Shown: positions 41,351 to 51,597, numbered from the stretch's first letter. The stretch: 58,521 bases of DNA from an uncultured Prochlorococcus sp. (GCA_902564695.1 CACFCB010000005.1:1-58521), one strand, 5' to 3'. The notes: a model not told the origin generated them from the letters alone. Program-made: numbers and translations.

Positions 41351-42125
41351 ATTACTAATCTTAAAGATCAACAAACAATTTCGAAGTTTTTATTAGATTA
41401 AAATAAATTCTTCAACTCCTAAAGAATTAAAAGTTTAATTTAACAACTAATCACTTTTATCATATAGATAGGCGTTGATCCTCTATTTCTCTGAAAAAAA
41501 CTAATCAGAGCTGATTCTGAAAAAATCTCACGAATATTCCATTTAATCTCCAATAATCTTTTTACTTTGCTTGGTTTTAAAGGTTCATGCATTAGATCAA
41601 TGGAAATTTCTAGTAATTAAAAATCTAAATGCTTTGCAAGGGGGTTGTCCAAAAAAAAATCACTCAAGAAATCAGACATTCAATATATTCTACTCTTTTT
41701 CTTTGAAAAAACTGATGAATCTCTTATTCCCCTACCTACATATGACCATTTTGAGCATTAGAAGTAAAAATTGATACTTTTCCACATTTTTCTCTTTTCC
41801 AGATATTTCACAATGTTTTGTGAGTGAATTTAAAAACGAACTTTTTAATGTATCAAGAGATACTAAATAGCTGAAAAAGCCTGCAGTAACTAAACTTTAC
41901 TTGAGCTCTTCATCTTTTGTAATTAATCCACTAATACAATTGGCATCTCTTCTTTAAAAGAAAATTTGAGATTATCTATTTTGTGGAAAAGTGGAAAAAC
42001 TCTATCCAAAAAATGAAAATTATTTATTTATTTATTTTTTTCACTAAAACTCAAACATTAAATTAATTTTCGTACCTAAAAAAAACTTTCAAGAAACGAA
42101 AAATTATCTAACAAGTCTATACTTT
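41351..42125. other. Long AT-rich gene-free stretch
   Basis: About 775 bases without a supported gene. A frame at 41571-41774 lacks a protein-like pattern. No tRNA or strong hairpin noticed. Probably debris at the edge of the accessory zone. Confidence 0.45.
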
Positions 42126-42263
42126 CTAGTCTATATAGACCTTTTCTTCTTCCACTTCTTTAGTTAATAAATCTAATTGTTTTTCAAGAGCATCGATTGT
42201 TTTAAAACCCAAAGCTTCTATAGTTTCATTACCTAAAGATTTTTCGAAAGAAGTCATTTTCAT
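42126..42263 (-). CDS. Very small acidic helical protein (45 aa)
   Basis: MKMTSFEKSLGNETIEALGF followed by KTIDALEKQLDLLTKEVEEE and KVYID. A regular amphipathic helix pattern suggests a genuine small protein with a short coiled coil. Second ATG at 42257 is an alternative start. No family recognised. Confidence 0.45.
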   Translation of the reverse strand: MKMTSFEKSLGNETIEALGFKTIDALEKQLDLLTKEVEEEKVYID

Positions 42264-42423
42264 TATCTAAGATTTAATTAAACAAAAATAGATAATAAAA
42301 TAAAAAATTCAATTATTTATGTTGAAAGTAAGTTTAAATTATTAATAAAATCATTAATCGGATAATTAATTTCCTTCCCTAACTTTAACCACAATTAAAG
42401 GCAATAAGAGTCATATTTAAATT

Positions 42424-42654
42424 ATGAATAATCCTTTCTCACTTTATTGGAACAAAAACTGGAGCTTTCAAATAGTACATATGGAAGGTGGAATTTATTT
42501 AGAAGCAAAAGGACTAGGAATTCTTATGAGGAAGCCTTTGTTTCCCAATGAAAATCCGTCAAGTGCTGCTGATGATTTAATTTATAATGAAGACAAAAAT
42601 AGAAAATCCTTATTAAATTCTTGGAAATCTAAATCACATAATACGTTGAATTAA
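42424..42654 (+). CDS. Small hypothetical protein
   Basis: 76 residues: MNNPFSLYWNKNWSFQIVHM, EGGIYLEAKGLGILMRKPLF, PNENPSSAADDLIYNEDKNR. A soluble, aromatic-rich protein with an ordered first half. Convergent with lexA, 11 bases apart. I believe similar proteins occur in picocyanobacteria but cannot name a family. Confidence 0.55.
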   Translation: MNNPFSLYWNKNWSFQIVHMEGGIYLEAKGLGILMRKPLFPNENPSSAADDLIYNEDKNRKSLLNSWKSKSHNTLN

Positions 42655-42665
42655 CCATAAAGAAA

Positions 42666-43274
42666 TCAGGTTTGCCTCCAAACAGCAGCTAATTTACCTT
42701 GAACATGCACTTGTTCAGCTTCAATTTCTATAGGTTCATATGAAGGATTAGCTGCTTCTAAACGAACCAAATTTCCTTTGCGAAAGAAATGTTTTAAGGT
42801 CGTCCCTAGGCCAGGAACCATTGCACTTACAATTGTTCCATTCCTCAATAGAGATGGTTCCTGTACAGGTTCCATCAAAACCATATCTCCATCTGCAATA
42901 AAGGAGTCAATCATTGAATCTCCATTAACTGTTAATGCAAAAAGTCCTTTTAATTGAAGTATTGAATTTAAGTCCAGAGTTTCCTGTACATCATCAAAAG
43001 TTTCAATTAATCCTCCCGCCGCGATTGATCCCATTACAGGAACACCTGAAATAGAATCCTCAATTAATTGAAGGGTCCTAGCTTGGCCTTCTTGCCATTT
43101 TATCCAACCTTTTTCTTGTAAATGTCTCAGTCGACTTTGAATTGGAGCTGGAGACCTAAGTCCCATGGCTTGCATCATCTGCCTTATTGAAGGACTGTGA
43201 TGATGATTGCTAATAAAATCAACAAGCCAGTCATATAGCTCTTGCTGAGCTGTAGTTAGCGCTTCATCTGGCAT
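42666..43274 (-). CDS. lexA: LexA repressor
   Basis: SOS-type repressor and S24 self-cleaving protease. 202 residues from ATG 43274 (MPDEALTTAQQELYDWLVDF); the six-codon extension to 43292 would run into the operators. HTH region SPSIRQMMQAMGLRSPAPIQ; self-cleavage site Ala-Gly in VMGSIAAGGLIETF; catalytic Ser in TVNGDSMIDSFIADGD and Lys in GTTLKHFFRKGN, all kept, so cleavage should be possible. In some cyanobacteria LexA controls carbon metabolism rather than DNA repair. Confidence 0.93.
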   Translation of the reverse strand: MPDEALTTAQQELYDWLVDFISNHHHSPSIRQMMQAMGLRSPAPIQSRLRHLQEKGWIKWQEGQARTLQLIEDSISGVPVMGSIAAGGLIETFDDVQETLDLNSILQLKGLFALTVNGDSMIDSFIADGDMVLMEPVQEPSLLRNGTIVSAMVPGLGTTLKHFFRKGNLVRLEAANPSYEPIEIEAEQVHVQGKLAAVWRQT

Positions 43275-43285
43275 TCGAAAAAATA

Positions 43286-43315
43286 AGTACATATGTCCTT
43301 CAATACATATGTACC
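43286..43315 (-). promoter_or_regulatory. Two candidate LexA boxes upstream of lexA
   Basis: AGTACATATGTCCT (plus, 43286-43299) and GGTACATATGTATT (minus, 43315-43302) each match the cyanobacterial LexA pattern RGTACNNNDGTWCB (recalled) with one mismatch. They share the core ACATATGT 16-17 bases apart and end 12 bases before the lexA start. This position suits self-repression. Confidence 0.6.
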
Positions 43316-43338
43316 TACGAATTTAGGTTTTTGCAACC

Positions 43339-44295
43339 CTAGAGCCCCCCAAGCTGAACAGCAAGTAAAGCTTGCTGAACATGAAGACGATTTTCAGCTT
43401 GATCAAAAATACGACTATTTTTGCTCTCCAATGCTTCTTCCGTAATTTCTTCTCCCCTATGAGCAGGCAAACAATGCAAAAGAATTACTGAATTGTCAGC
43501 AGATTCTATTAATTCTTTATCAACTTTGTACGTCTCAAAAATTTCTTTTCTCTTTACTTCTTCGTCTTCTTGTCCCATAGAAGACCAAACATCTGTATAA
43601 ATCACCTGCGATCCTTTAACTGCTTCTGATGGGTCATTACAAATAGATATTTTTGAACCAAATTCAGTTAATGATTTGGCCTTTTTTAAAATCATAGAAT
43701 CTGCTTCAAAACCATTAGGAGAGCAGATTTTCACATTAACTCCCAACATTGCTCCACATATCATCAAAGAATTTGCGACATTATTGCCATCGCCTATATA
43801 AGAAAGATTTATCCCTTTAAGCTCATTAAATGTTTCCTGAATCGTTAAGTAATCAGCAAGTGCCTGGCAAGGGTGCTCAAGATCTGTTAGAGCGTTTACA
43901 ACTGGGATAGATGACCATTCTGCGTATTCTGAGAGCTCTGCCTGAGAGAAAGTTCGTATCGCAAGAACATCACAATAACGACTCAACACTCTAGCTGTGT
44001 CTTTAATAGGCTCACCTCTTCCAAGCTGAGTTACTTGTGGGTTTAAATCAACTGTTTGACCTCCAAGTCTTGCCATTGCTACTTGAAAGCTGACTCTTGT
44101 TCTAGTTGAAGCTTTTTTAAATATTAAACCAAGAACTCGATTTCCAAGGTCGATTCTTCTATTACCGAATTTGAGCTGTTTAGCTAATTCAAATAAAGAT
44201 AATACCTGACTGGTATTTAAATCAGATGAAGAAAGAAAATCACTTCCACTAAAAGAAGAAAGTTTAGAGGCTAACCCAATAGACGCTGAAGCCAT
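43339..44295 (-). CDS. argF: Ornithine carbamoyltransferase
   Basis: Makes citrulline from ornithine and carbamoyl phosphate in arginine synthesis. 318 residues. Carbamoyl-phosphate loop KASTRTRVSFQVAMARLGGQ; LTDLEHPCQALADYLTI; ornithine-binding VILLHCLPAHRGEEI with the catalytic Cys. Complete. Downstream of ftsH with a hairpin between them. Confidence 0.95.
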   Translation of the reverse strand: MASASIGLASKLSSFSGSDFLSSSDLNTSQVLSLFELAKQLKFGNRRIDLGNRVLGLIFKKASTRTRVSFQVAMARLGGQTVDLNPQVTQLGRGEPIKDTARVLSRYCDVLAIRTFSQAELSEYAEWSSIPVVNALTDLEHPCQALADYLTIQETFNELKGINLSYIGDGNNVANSLMICGAMLGVNVKICSPNGFEADSMILKKAKSLTEFGSKISICNDPSEAVKGSQVIYTDVWSSMGQEDEEVKRKEIFETYKVDKELIESADNSVILLHCLPAHRGEEITEEALESKNSRIFDQAENRLHVQQALLAVQLGGL

Positions 44296-44309
44296 AAGAA
44301 AAGCCTCAA

Positions 44310-44336
44310 ATATCCTTTATCGTGGATAAAGGATAT
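44310..44336. repeat. Hairpin between ftsH and argF
   Basis: ATATCCTTTATC (44310-44321) and GATAAAGGATAT (44325-44336) with a 3-base loop. On the minus strand it follows the ftsH stop and precedes argF by 15 bases. It may terminate ftsH or shield a processed end; the T tract is weak. Confidence 0.65.
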
Positions 44337-44360
44337 AAAAGTCAAGTCTTTTAGTTTTTT

Positions 44361-46229
44361 TTATACTTTTTGAGGCATTACACTGCTTGATAACATTTCT
44401 TTAAGCTCATCGCCTTCTATAACTTCCTTCTCAAGAATTTTTTGGGAGATATCTTCTAGTAAAGAAAGATTATTTTTTAGAATATTTAGTGCATTTTCGT
44501 GAGCATCATCTACCAAACTCCTCACTTCTTTATCAATTGCTTGAGCTGTTGCATCACTTAATTCTCTTCTTGGATTGTTGTTGCCACCTAAAAATTTACC
44601 ACCTCCCTGTTTGTCATATGCTAATGGACCAAGAATATCGCTCATGCCATAAGTACCAACCATCTGTTCAGCCAAATCTGTAGCTCTTTGAAGATCGTTA
44701 GAAGCTCCGGTAGTTATTTTCCCAAATATTATTTCTTCTGCAGATCTACCTCCTAAAAGTGTTGCTATTTGTCCTTGCAGTTCTTCTTTCGAATTTAAAA
44801 ATCTTTCCTCAGTAGGAAGTTGTAATGTATATCCCAGTGCACTCATACCCCTAGGAACAATAGATATTTTTGCAACTTTGCTTCCACCAGGCATTAAATG
44901 TCCAACAATTGCATGTCCTACTTCGTGATAAGCAACAATTTTTTTCTCATCATCTTGCAATACTCGACTTTTTTTCTCTAATCCTGCAACAACTCTTTCA
45001 ATAGCTTCATTCAAATCTTGTTGCTCAACTTCAACTCTCTTACCACGCGCTGCGAGCAAAGCTGCTTCATTAACCATGTTTGCCAAATCAGCTCCAGCAA
45101 AGCCACTAGTAGCTTGGGCAATTCTTTCTAAATCTATGTTTTTAGATAATTTAACCTTCTTTGTATAAATTTCGAGAATTGTCTTTCTTCCAGATAAATC
45201 TGGTCTATCAACCAACACTTGTCTATCGAATCTACCTGGTCGTAATAGCGCTGCATCCAAAACTTCAGGTTGGTTAGTTGCAGCAAGTACAATTACTGGT
45301 TTATCTGTAGATGCGAAACCATCCATTTCTGTAAGGAGTTGGTTTAATGTCTGCTCTCTTTCGTCATTACCTCCAACTACTCCCATTGAACCAGATCTGC
45401 TTTTTCCAATTGCATCAAGTTCATCTATAAAAATTATGCAAGGTGCTTTTTTCTTTGCCTGCTCGAACAAATCTCTCACTCTTGCAGCACCTGCACCAAC
45501 AAATAGCTCAACAAATTCTGATCCTGAGATTATGAAAAAAGGAACTTCAGCTTCACCAGCAACTGCCTTTGATAAAAGTGTTTTCCCGGTTCCAGGAGGT
45601 CCAACAAGCAAAACACCTTTGGGAATTCTCGCTCCAATATCAGTGTATCTTTGAGGTTTTTTTAGAAAATCAACAATTTCTGTTAATTCATCTTTTGCTT
45701 CATCAACTCCAGCTACATCGTCAAAAGTAACTTTCGACTCGTCATCTGGTACATAAACTTTTGCCTTACTTTTTGTAAAGCTCAAAGCACCTTGAGCTCC
45801 TCCTCCACCCATACTTCTTCGGGCGAAAAATTGAAGAACTAGAATAAAAATAAGCGGGGGAACAACCCAACTCAATATTGTGGTGAAAATATTTGGTTTT
45901 TTCGGCGGTGCGGCTGCAAATTCTACGCCTTTGCTTTCCAATCTTTGAGGTAAATCCATATCAAAAATTGGAGTTGTTGCCAAGACTGAAGGAGCTCCTT
46001 CTTCCGCTTGAGACAACTCATATCTAATTTGGTCTTGGGTTATGTAAGCGCGTTTAACTTCACCGTCGTTAACCTGATTAATGAAAAGAGAATACGGAAC
46101 TCTTGGAACCTGCATATTTTGGCTTGGGAAGAAGCTACTGAAAAGGAGTAAAGCTCCGAAACCAATAAGAACTAAATTAATTATCCCAAAACGTCTATTA
46201 GGTTGATTTTCATCCTGTCGTATTGGCAT
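44361..46229 (-). CDS. ftsH: ATP-dependent zinc metalloprotease FtsH
   Basis: Membrane-anchored AAA protease that, in thylakoids, degrades damaged D1 and other membrane proteins. About 622 residues from ATG 46229 (MPIRQDENQPNRRFGIINLV). Two N-terminal membrane helices; Walker A GPPGTGKT, Walker B CIIFIDELDAIG, second region of homology ATNQPEVLDAALLRPGRFDR, zinc site AYHEVGHAIVGH. Full length. Several FtsH paralogs are usual in cyanobacteria; I cannot tell which this is. Confidence 0.95.
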   Translation of the reverse strand: MPIRQDENQPNRRFGIINLVLIGFGALLLFSSFFPSQNMQVPRVPYSLFINQVNDGEVKRAYITQDQIRYELSQAEEGAPSVLATTPIFDMDLPQRLESKGVEFAAAPPKKPNIFTTILSWVVPPLIFILVLQFFARRSMGGGGAQGALSFTKSKAKVYVPDDESKVTFDDVAGVDEAKDELTEIVDFLKKPQRYTDIGARIPKGVLLVGPPGTGKTLLSKAVAGEAEVPFFIISGSEFVELFVGAGAARVRDLFEQAKKKAPCIIFIDELDAIGKSRSGSMGVVGGNDEREQTLNQLLTEMDGFASTDKPVIVLAATNQPEVLDAALLRPGRFDRQVLVDRPDLSGRKTILEIYTKKVKLSKNIDLERIAQATSGFAGADLANMVNEAALLAARGKRVEVEQQDLNEAIERVVAGLEKKSRVLQDDEKKIVAYHEVGHAIVGHLMPGGSKVAKISIVPRGMSALGYTLQLPTEERFLNSKEELQGQIATLLGGRSAEEIIFGKITTGASNDLQRATDLAEQMVGTYGMSDILGPLAYDKQGGGKFLGGNNNPRRELSDATAQAIDKEVRSLVDDAHENALNILKNNLSLLEDISQKILEKEVIEGDELKEMLSSSVMPQKV

Positions 46230-46334
46230 TTGCAAAAACTTAATTATTACCAAGTTAAACAACTTTCAACCCAATTAAGCTTGTCAGGCTGGAGGGAGAT
46301 CCGAACGAATACAAAATTTTTAAAAATTAATAAC

Positions 46335-47429
46335 CTAAAAAAGTAGTCTCCAAAACAGATCTTGCTCTTTTCGATCTAAAAGAGAATGTTGCAATTTGTA
46401 GGTAGATTTTATTGATTCAAATCCAAAACTACCAAGAGGACTCATTGCAGACTTCCCTCCCAAGATTTTCGGTGCGACAAAGACAACCAACTCTTGCACG
46501 CAATTAGCCTCAATTGCACTTGTTGCTAGAACAGGTCCGCACTCCCATAGGATTTTATTACAACCTTTTTTTGCAAGTGAAGCTAATAATTCCGATGGAT
46601 CATTCGATTTTAGAGCCATTTTCTCAGGTCCCTCAGTTAAATCAGAAAAAAAAGCTTCATTAGCATCTGGGCCATAAGCAACTATTGTTTTAGCAATTTT
46701 TGTGTCCCAAAGATTTGCAGATTTTGGCAAGTCCAAGGACCTAGAAAAAACCACCCTCATTGGTTCAGGATTTGATTTTCCTCTTGATGTCAATAAAGGA
46801 TTATCGATTCGAACTGTTCCGCCTCCAACAATTACTGCATCACATTTTGATCTGATTTGATGAACTAAATCTCGAGAGGATTCATTTGTGATCCACTTAC
46901 TACAACCATTGGGCAATCCAATCCTTCCATCAAGACTCATTGCCCATTTAAGAATTCCCCAGGGTCTTCCATTGCGCACTCGAAAACTAAATTCCCGATT
47001 AATCCGTTCACATTCATTCTTCAAAACTCCATCTAAAACCTCTAATCCAGAATCTTTCAATCGTGAAATTCCATTTCCTGAAACCCTAGGATCAGGATCT
47101 ACCATTCCAATAACAACTCTCTTTAAGCCTGCTCTTAGAATTGCTTCAGTACAAGGAGGAGTCAATCCATAATGGCAACAAGGCTCTAGCGTTACGACAA
47201 TAGTCCCATCAATAGACTTATCACCTGCTTGAGCAAGTGCTTCAATTTCGGCATGAGCTTTTCCTGCACCGGAATGATACCCCTCTCCTACTAACCTTCC
47301 AGTTGAATCCAACACAACAGCACCTACAAGAGGATTTGGACTTGTCCTGCCTTCCCCTAAAAGTGCTAATTGGATTGAACGCCTCATCCATGGAACCCAT
47401 TTTTTCTGAGCCAAAAGCAAATCAATCAT
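46335..47429 (-). CDS. ribD: Bifunctional riboflavin biosynthesis deaminase/reductase RibD
   Basis: Two successive steps of riboflavin synthesis. 364 residues. The N-terminal deaminase has zinc motifs KAHAEIEALAQAG and VTLEPCCHYGLTPPCTEAIL; the C-terminal reductase begins near NGRPWGILKWAMSLDGRIGL. Complete. Followed 4 bases later by no overlap gene on the same strand (DUF3122 gene lies upstream). Confidence 0.93.
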   Translation of the reverse strand: MIDLLLAQKKWVPWMRRSIQLALLGEGRTSPNPLVGAVVLDSTGRLVGEGYHSGAGKAHAEIEALAQAGDKSIDGTIVVTLEPCCHYGLTPPCTEAILRAGLKRVVIGMVDPDPRVSGNGISRLKDSGLEVLDGVLKNECERINREFSFRVRNGRPWGILKWAMSLDGRIGLPNGCSKWITNESSRDLVHQIRSKCDAVIVGGGTVRIDNPLLTSRGKSNPEPMRVVFSRSLDLPKSANLWDTKIAKTIVAYGPDANEAFFSDLTEGPEKMALKSNDPSELLASLAKKGCNKILWECGPVLATSAIEANCVQELVVFVAPKILGGKSAMSPLGSFGFESIKSTYKLQHSLLDRKEQDLFWRLLF

Positions 47430-47432
47430 GTT

Positions 47433-47927
47433 TTACTCAGCTAAAGTTCTCCATTCACTAACCAGGTAAGGAGGTATTGTTAGATCATTTATAAAACCAG
47501 GCAAGCTAAGCCTTAGAGGTCTATTTTTTTTTAAATCAGCCATTAAAGGTCTCATATCAAATTCAGCAGTTGAATCATTTATTTCTCCTATCTTGGCTTT
47601 AGTGTTTTTTGTAATGTCTTCCAAGTTCCAATTTTTCCTTCCAGAGCTAACTACTAAATTTGTAGGGTGATCTATTCTTAAAGACCCAGGGAAGCCAACT
47701 ATTCTTAAAATCAAGTTTTTTGAGGTTTTGGTTCTTGGATAAACAATAAGCTGCCAAGTTTGATAATCCAAGTCCCGCATGCTTTCTAAACTTCTTTTAA
47801 TCTCAATTCCTTCCACATTCTCGCCAGCCTTTGAATCTGCATAAATATTTTTTGGATTACTAAAAAAACAACAAAAGATCAACATAAAAGAAATTATTAA
47901 ATAAGAAAACTTACGAAAACTTTCCAT
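47433..47927 (-). CDS. Secreted DUF3122-type protein
   Basis: About 164 residues from ATG 47927 (MESFRKFSYLIISFMLIFCC), a signal peptide ending near NPKNIYA. Mature part: RSLESMRDLDYQTWQLIVYP, LRIVGFPGSLRIDHPTNLVV, LRLSLPGFINDLTIPPYLVS. The LDYQTWQLIVYP..... and LRLVGFP motifs are those of cyanobacterial DUF3122 proteins. Function unknown, probably periplasmic or lumenal. Three bases upstream of ribD; same operon likely. Its start overlaps the end of the gene at 47911-48198. Confidence 0.75.
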   Translation of the reverse strand: MESFRKFSYLIISFMLIFCCFFSNPKNIYADSKAGENVEGIEIKRSLESMRDLDYQTWQLIVYPRTKTSKNLILRIVGFPGSLRIDHPTNLVVSSGRKNWNLEDITKNTKAKIGEINDSTAEFDMRPLMADLKKNRPLRLSLPGFINDLTIPPYLVSEWRTLAE

Positions 47928-48198
47928 CACTAAAGTCGTATTGTTCAGATTCAAGTAGAGCATCTAATGCTATTGCCGAACGAACGAGTGACTGATATTT
48001 CTTAATGATACGTTGATTTTTTTCAATTATTTTTGAAGAATCAAATTTTTCTGAATAATTCAGTGGATTATTAAAAACTTGGTCACCACCTTCCATTAAT
48101 TCTAAATCTTTTTGTTGCTTAATTAAAGCTATCAAAATTTCATGGAGTCGATTTCTCCTTATTGAGGAGTCTTCACTTGCATTATTTTTTTGATCCAC
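47911..48198 (-). CDS. Conserved-type small soluble protein, unknown
   Basis: 95 residues: SSIRRNRLHEILIALIKQQK, DLELMEGGDQVFNNPLNYSE and KNQRIIKKYQSLVRSAIALD. All-helical, charged, no motif recognised. Its last 17 bases overlap the DUF3122 gene start, suggesting coupling. Divergent from cobL; the 94 bases between hold a hairpin AAAACTCAAA/TTTGAGTTTT (48201-48228). Confidence 0.6.
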   Translation of the reverse strand: MDQKNNASEDSSIRRNRLHEILIALIKQQKDLELMEGGDQVFNNPLNYSEKFDSSKIIEKNQRIIKKYQSLVRSAIALDALLESEQYDFSDGKFS

Positions 48199-48292
48199 AA
48201 AAAACTCAAAAATAACTATTTGAGTTTTAGTTGATTTTTAGCAAAAACCTGGTAATGCTATGAAAAAGATATTTTCGACCATTTGCTGAGCG

Positions 48293-49579
48293 ATGCCTAA
48301 TGAGTCAAAAAAGATACATGTCGTGGGGATTGATACATCATGTGTAGAAAGTTATTTTGAAGCAAAAGAAAAACAAATTTCTCAAGCCGAGAGAATTGCT
48401 GGACCTCAAAGAATTTTAAATTCATTCGAAATTTGGTTAAAGACAAAAAAGGTAAATTTTTTCAATGGAGAGTTCATTTCCACTGATAACTTAAAAGGCT
48501 TTATTAATTTATTAAAAAAAGAAGAAAAAAATACAATAATATTTTCAGGAGGAGATCCTCTTTGGTTTGGAATTGGAAGATTATTAATTCAAAACTTTCC
48601 TCTATCAAAACTTTATTTCGAGCCCGCAGCAACTTCTTTTCAAATAGCTTTTTCTAGACTTGGAAAACCTTGGCAAGATTCGCAATGGATCAGCCTTCAT
48701 GGCAGAGATCCTCTTCCTTTTGAAAAAGCAATCAAGAAACTTCCTTCTTCTCTTGTCGTCTTAACTGACCCAAAAAGAGGGGGTGCATTAGAAGTCTATG
48801 AATTAGTAAATTCAGTAGGACTTGAAAAAAAATATGAATTTTGGATTTTTGAAAGACTTGGATATCAAAATGAAAGGATTTTAAAAATCGATTCAATTCA
48901 TGATTTTCCAGTTGATATTGATCCATTGCATCTTGTTATTCTTTTTAAAATAGTAAAACCAATTGATCATTCTGAGGAATTACCACTATTTGGAATTAAT
49001 GATTCAGTTTTTCTTCAAAATCCAGATTGCCCTGGATTAATGACAAAAAAAGAAGTTAGAGTTCAACTTCTTTCCGAACTTAACCTGCCAAAAGAAGGAA
49101 TAATATGGGACATAGGTAGTGGCGTTGGCAGTATAGGCTTAGAGGCATTAAGAATAGCTCCCAATCTAAAGTTAGTTTCAATAGATAAAAGAATTGGAAG
49201 CAAAAACATTATTGAAGAAAATGCTAGAAGGCTTAAAGTTAAGCCTTCATTAATAATTGAAGATGAAGCATTAAATGTATTAAAAACAAATCAAATAACT
49301 AAAAATCTATTACCTCCTAATAGGATAATATTAGGAGGTGGCGGCTCAAACTCTCATTTAATTATTCAAGAACTAATCAAAACAATAGATTCTAAATGTA
49401 TTTTAGTTATTCCATTAATATCCTTAAAATCTTTATCAAAATTAGAGTCTTTATTAAAGCCTAAAGTTAGAAAATTATCTATTAGTCAACATCAATCATA
49501 TCGAGGATTAAATATTGGAAATGATATACGCCTATCGCCTCTAAATCCTGTTTTTATTTTAAAAGGGGAATTCAAATAA
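48293..49579 (+). CDS. cobL: Precorrin-6Y methyltransferase/decarboxylase CobL (CbiE-CbiT fusion)
   Basis: Cobalamin (pseudocobalamin in this group) corrin-ring synthesis: methylation at C5 and C15 with decarboxylation. 428 residues. The N-terminal CbiE half contains VHVVGIDTSCVESY and TIIFSGGDPLWFGIGRLLIQ. The C-terminal CbiT half has the SAM site GIIWDIGSGVGSIGLEALRI and ILGGGGSNSHLIIQEL. Fusion is the normal form in cyanobacteria. Confidence 0.9.
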   Translation: MPNESKKIHVVGIDTSCVESYFEAKEKQISQAERIAGPQRILNSFEIWLKTKKVNFFNGEFISTDNLKGFINLLKKEEKNTIIFSGGDPLWFGIGRLLIQNFPLSKLYFEPAATSFQIAFSRLGKPWQDSQWISLHGRDPLPFEKAIKKLPSSLVVLTDPKRGGALEVYELVNSVGLEKKYEFWIFERLGYQNERILKIDSIHDFPVDIDPLHLVILFKIVKPIDHSEELPLFGINDSVFLQNPDCPGLMTKKEVRVQLLSELNLPKEGIIWDIGSGVGSIGLEALRIAPNLKLVSIDKRIGSKNIIEENARRLKVKPSLIIEDEALNVLKTNQITKNLLPPNRIILGGGGSNSHLIIQELIKTIDSKCILVIPLISLKSLSKLESLLKPKVRKLSISQHQSYRGLNIGNDIRLSPLNPVFILKGEFK

Positions 49580-49584
49580 CCTTC

Positions 49585-50493
49585 TTATCTTTTATCAGGC
49601 TTTGCAACATGAGGTAGTCCCCAGCCTAATTTATTCCTGAGAACCTGAAAAAATTCATGATCTGTAAGTCTTATAAATTTAACTGGATGATCACTTTTTC
49701 GAATTAATACCCGATCCTCTGGCCATACATAACAGCCTGCGCTGCCATCTACAACCATCATCAATCTCTCAGGAGTAGCAGGAAAAACCGTTACCGGTTC
49801 TTCATTACTAAAAACAAGAGCCCTTGAAGCAAGTGAATGTGGAGATACCGGGGTAAGCTGCAAAACTGGGCAATCAGGAGTAATAACAGGTCCCCCAGCA
49901 CTAAGGGAATAGGCTGTTGAGCCAGTAGGAGTTGAAAGTATTACACCGTCCGCAGAAATATCTACAGGTGCATGCCGACCAACAGAAATTTCAAAATGAC
50001 ACATACTTGTCATAGGTTCTCTGTGCAATGCCATTTCATTAAGACAAAGAGCTTCCCATCTACACTGATCGCCCCTCATAACACTAACTACCAAACTAGT
50101 TCTTTCCTCGATATTCCATTGTCTTGCTAATAACTGTTTGAAAATTCTTTCTATATCCGAAAGGTAAGCTTCAGCCAAAAAACCTAGATGCCCAGTATTA
50201 ACAGTGAGGATAGGAATTCCGATCGGAGCTGTTTGTCTTGCTGCAGACAGAACAGTCCCATCACCACCCAAGACCACAGCAAGCAACATTGAAGAATCAA
50301 AACCTTCAGGAATACAAGAGTTGTAACCCTGCGAACTCATATATTGATCAGGATTAGTAAAACCTAATAAACCACCCGCACTACTAACTCTGACAACTTC
50401 AAAACCAGAATCTTCTAGTTTTTTTTGAAAAGTTTTTGCTGTCTTGACAGCAAGGTCTTTGCCATCATTAACGATCAGTCCTACACGGGGCAC
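49585..50493 (-). CDS. nadK: NAD kinase
   Basis: Phosphorylates NAD to NADP. 302 residues: [20 protein letters not shown] (GGDGT motif), [14 protein letters not shown] and [20 protein letters not shown] (AGGP follows). Convergent with cobL, 5 bases apart. Complete. Confidence 0.95.
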   Translation of the reverse strand: MPRVGLIVNDGKDLAVKTAKTFQKKLEDSGFEVVRVSSAGGLLGFTNPDQYMSSQGYNSCIPEGFDSSMLLAVVLGGDGTVLSAARQTAPIGIPILTVNTGHLGFLAEAYLSDIERIFKQLLARQWNIEERTSLVVSVMRGDQCRWEALCLNEMALHREPMTSMCHFEISVGRHAPVDISADGVILSTPTGSTAYSLSAGGPVITPDCPVLQLTPVSPHSLASRALVFSNEEPVTVFPATPERLMMVVDGSAGCYVWPEDRVLIRKSDHPVKFIRLTDHEFFQVLRNKLGWGLPHVAKPDKR

Positions 50494-50589
50494 CGATCAA
50501 ACTTCACAAACTATTTATGAATATTAGCAATTAAAGTGAACTATTAAATATTTAATACAATAAATAATTAATTCTAAAAATATTTAAAT

Positions 50590-51597
50590 TTAAAATTGTT
50601 CCAAAAATCTCAGATCACTTGTATATAACTTTCTAATGTCATCTATCCCATGACGAACCATACAAAACCTTTCAACGCCAAGGCCAGCAGCAAATCCACT
50701 ATATTTTTCAGGGTCAATCTCTAATTCTTCGAGCACAGCAGGATCCACCATTCCGCAACCCATAACCTCTAACCATTTACCTCTCCATTGAACATCAACT
50801 TCTGCTGATGGCTCGGTAAATGGGAAATAACTCGCCCTAAAGCGAATAGGCAAATCTCCGAAAAAGGCTTTTAAAAAAGCCATTACAGTTCCCCTTAAAT
50901 GGCTAAAGTCAAGTCCTTCATCGATTGCTAATACTTCAACCTGATGGAAGACTGGAGAATGAGTCGCATCAACGGTATCTCGGCGATAAACACGTCCAGG
51001 AGAGACAATTCTTACTGGTGGTTTCTGATTCTCCAGAGAACGAATTTGAACAGGCGATGTATGGGTTCTTAAGAGATATTCACCCCCCAAATAAAAAGTA
51101 TCTTGCATATCTCTTGCAGGATGATCAGGGGGAATGTTAAGTGCCTCAAAATTGTAGTAGTCATTTTCTATTTCAGGTCCTTCAGAGACTTGATAACCAA
51201 GACCTAAAAAAAGGTCAATTATTTGGTCAGTTGTTGTTATTAATGGATGGCGATGCCCTTGTGGAACTCCAGTTGGAGGAGCAGTAACATCTATAGTTTC
51301 TTTTATTAATATTTTATCTAAAGCTTGAGTTTTCAATAATTCAAGCTTTTCTTTTATTAGCTCTTGCAATTGATTCTTTAAAACGTTTGCTCTTTGACCA
51401 ATTAGAGGTCTTTCCTCACTGGAAAGATTTTTCATCTCTCCTAATAAAAGCGAAAGTTTTCCTTTCTTGCCAAGAAAACCTAACCTTAGTTTCTCTATCG
51501 ATTCAGGATTTTTGGCTACAGCAATATCTTTTGCAGCCTCGCTTTCTAAAATCTCAAGCTCGTTAATGAGCTGCTTTAGGGATAATGTTGAACTCAA
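50590..51597 (-). CDS. pheS: Phenylalanyl-tRNA synthetase alpha subunit
   Basis: 335 residues. N-terminal coiled coil (about 1-90), then class II catalytic domain: [57 protein letters not shown] (motif 2 region) and [20 protein letters not shown] (motif 3). The beta subunit is not in this window, as is usual in cyanobacteria. Divergent from surE, 67 bases apart. Confidence 0.95.
   Translation of the reverse strand: MSSTLSLKQLINELEILESEAAKDIAVAKNPESIEKLRLGFLGKKGKLSLLLGEMKNLSSEERPLIGQRANVLKNQLQELIKEKLELLKTQALDKILIKETIDVTAPPTGVPQGHRHPLITTTDQIIDLFLGLGYQVSEGPEIENDYYNFEALNIPPDHPARDMQDTFYLGGEYLLRTHTSPVQIRSLENQKPPVRIVSPGRVYRRDTVDATHSPVFHQVEVLAIDEGLDFSHLRGTVMAFLKAFFGDLPIRFRASYFPFTEPSAEVDVQWRGKWLEVMGCGMVDPAVLEELEIDPEKYSGFAAGLGVERFCMVRHGIDDIRKLYTSDLRFLEQF

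Noticed and set aside
41571-41774. 67-codon plus-strand frame in the long gap after the DUF6165-type gene
   Set aside because: Starts within AT-rich DNA with no ribosome site and shows no ordered protein pattern.
48201-48228. Hairpin upstream of cobL as a cobalamin riboswitch
   Set aside because: The leader is under 100 bases and lacks any B12-box-like sequence; only a simple stem is visible.
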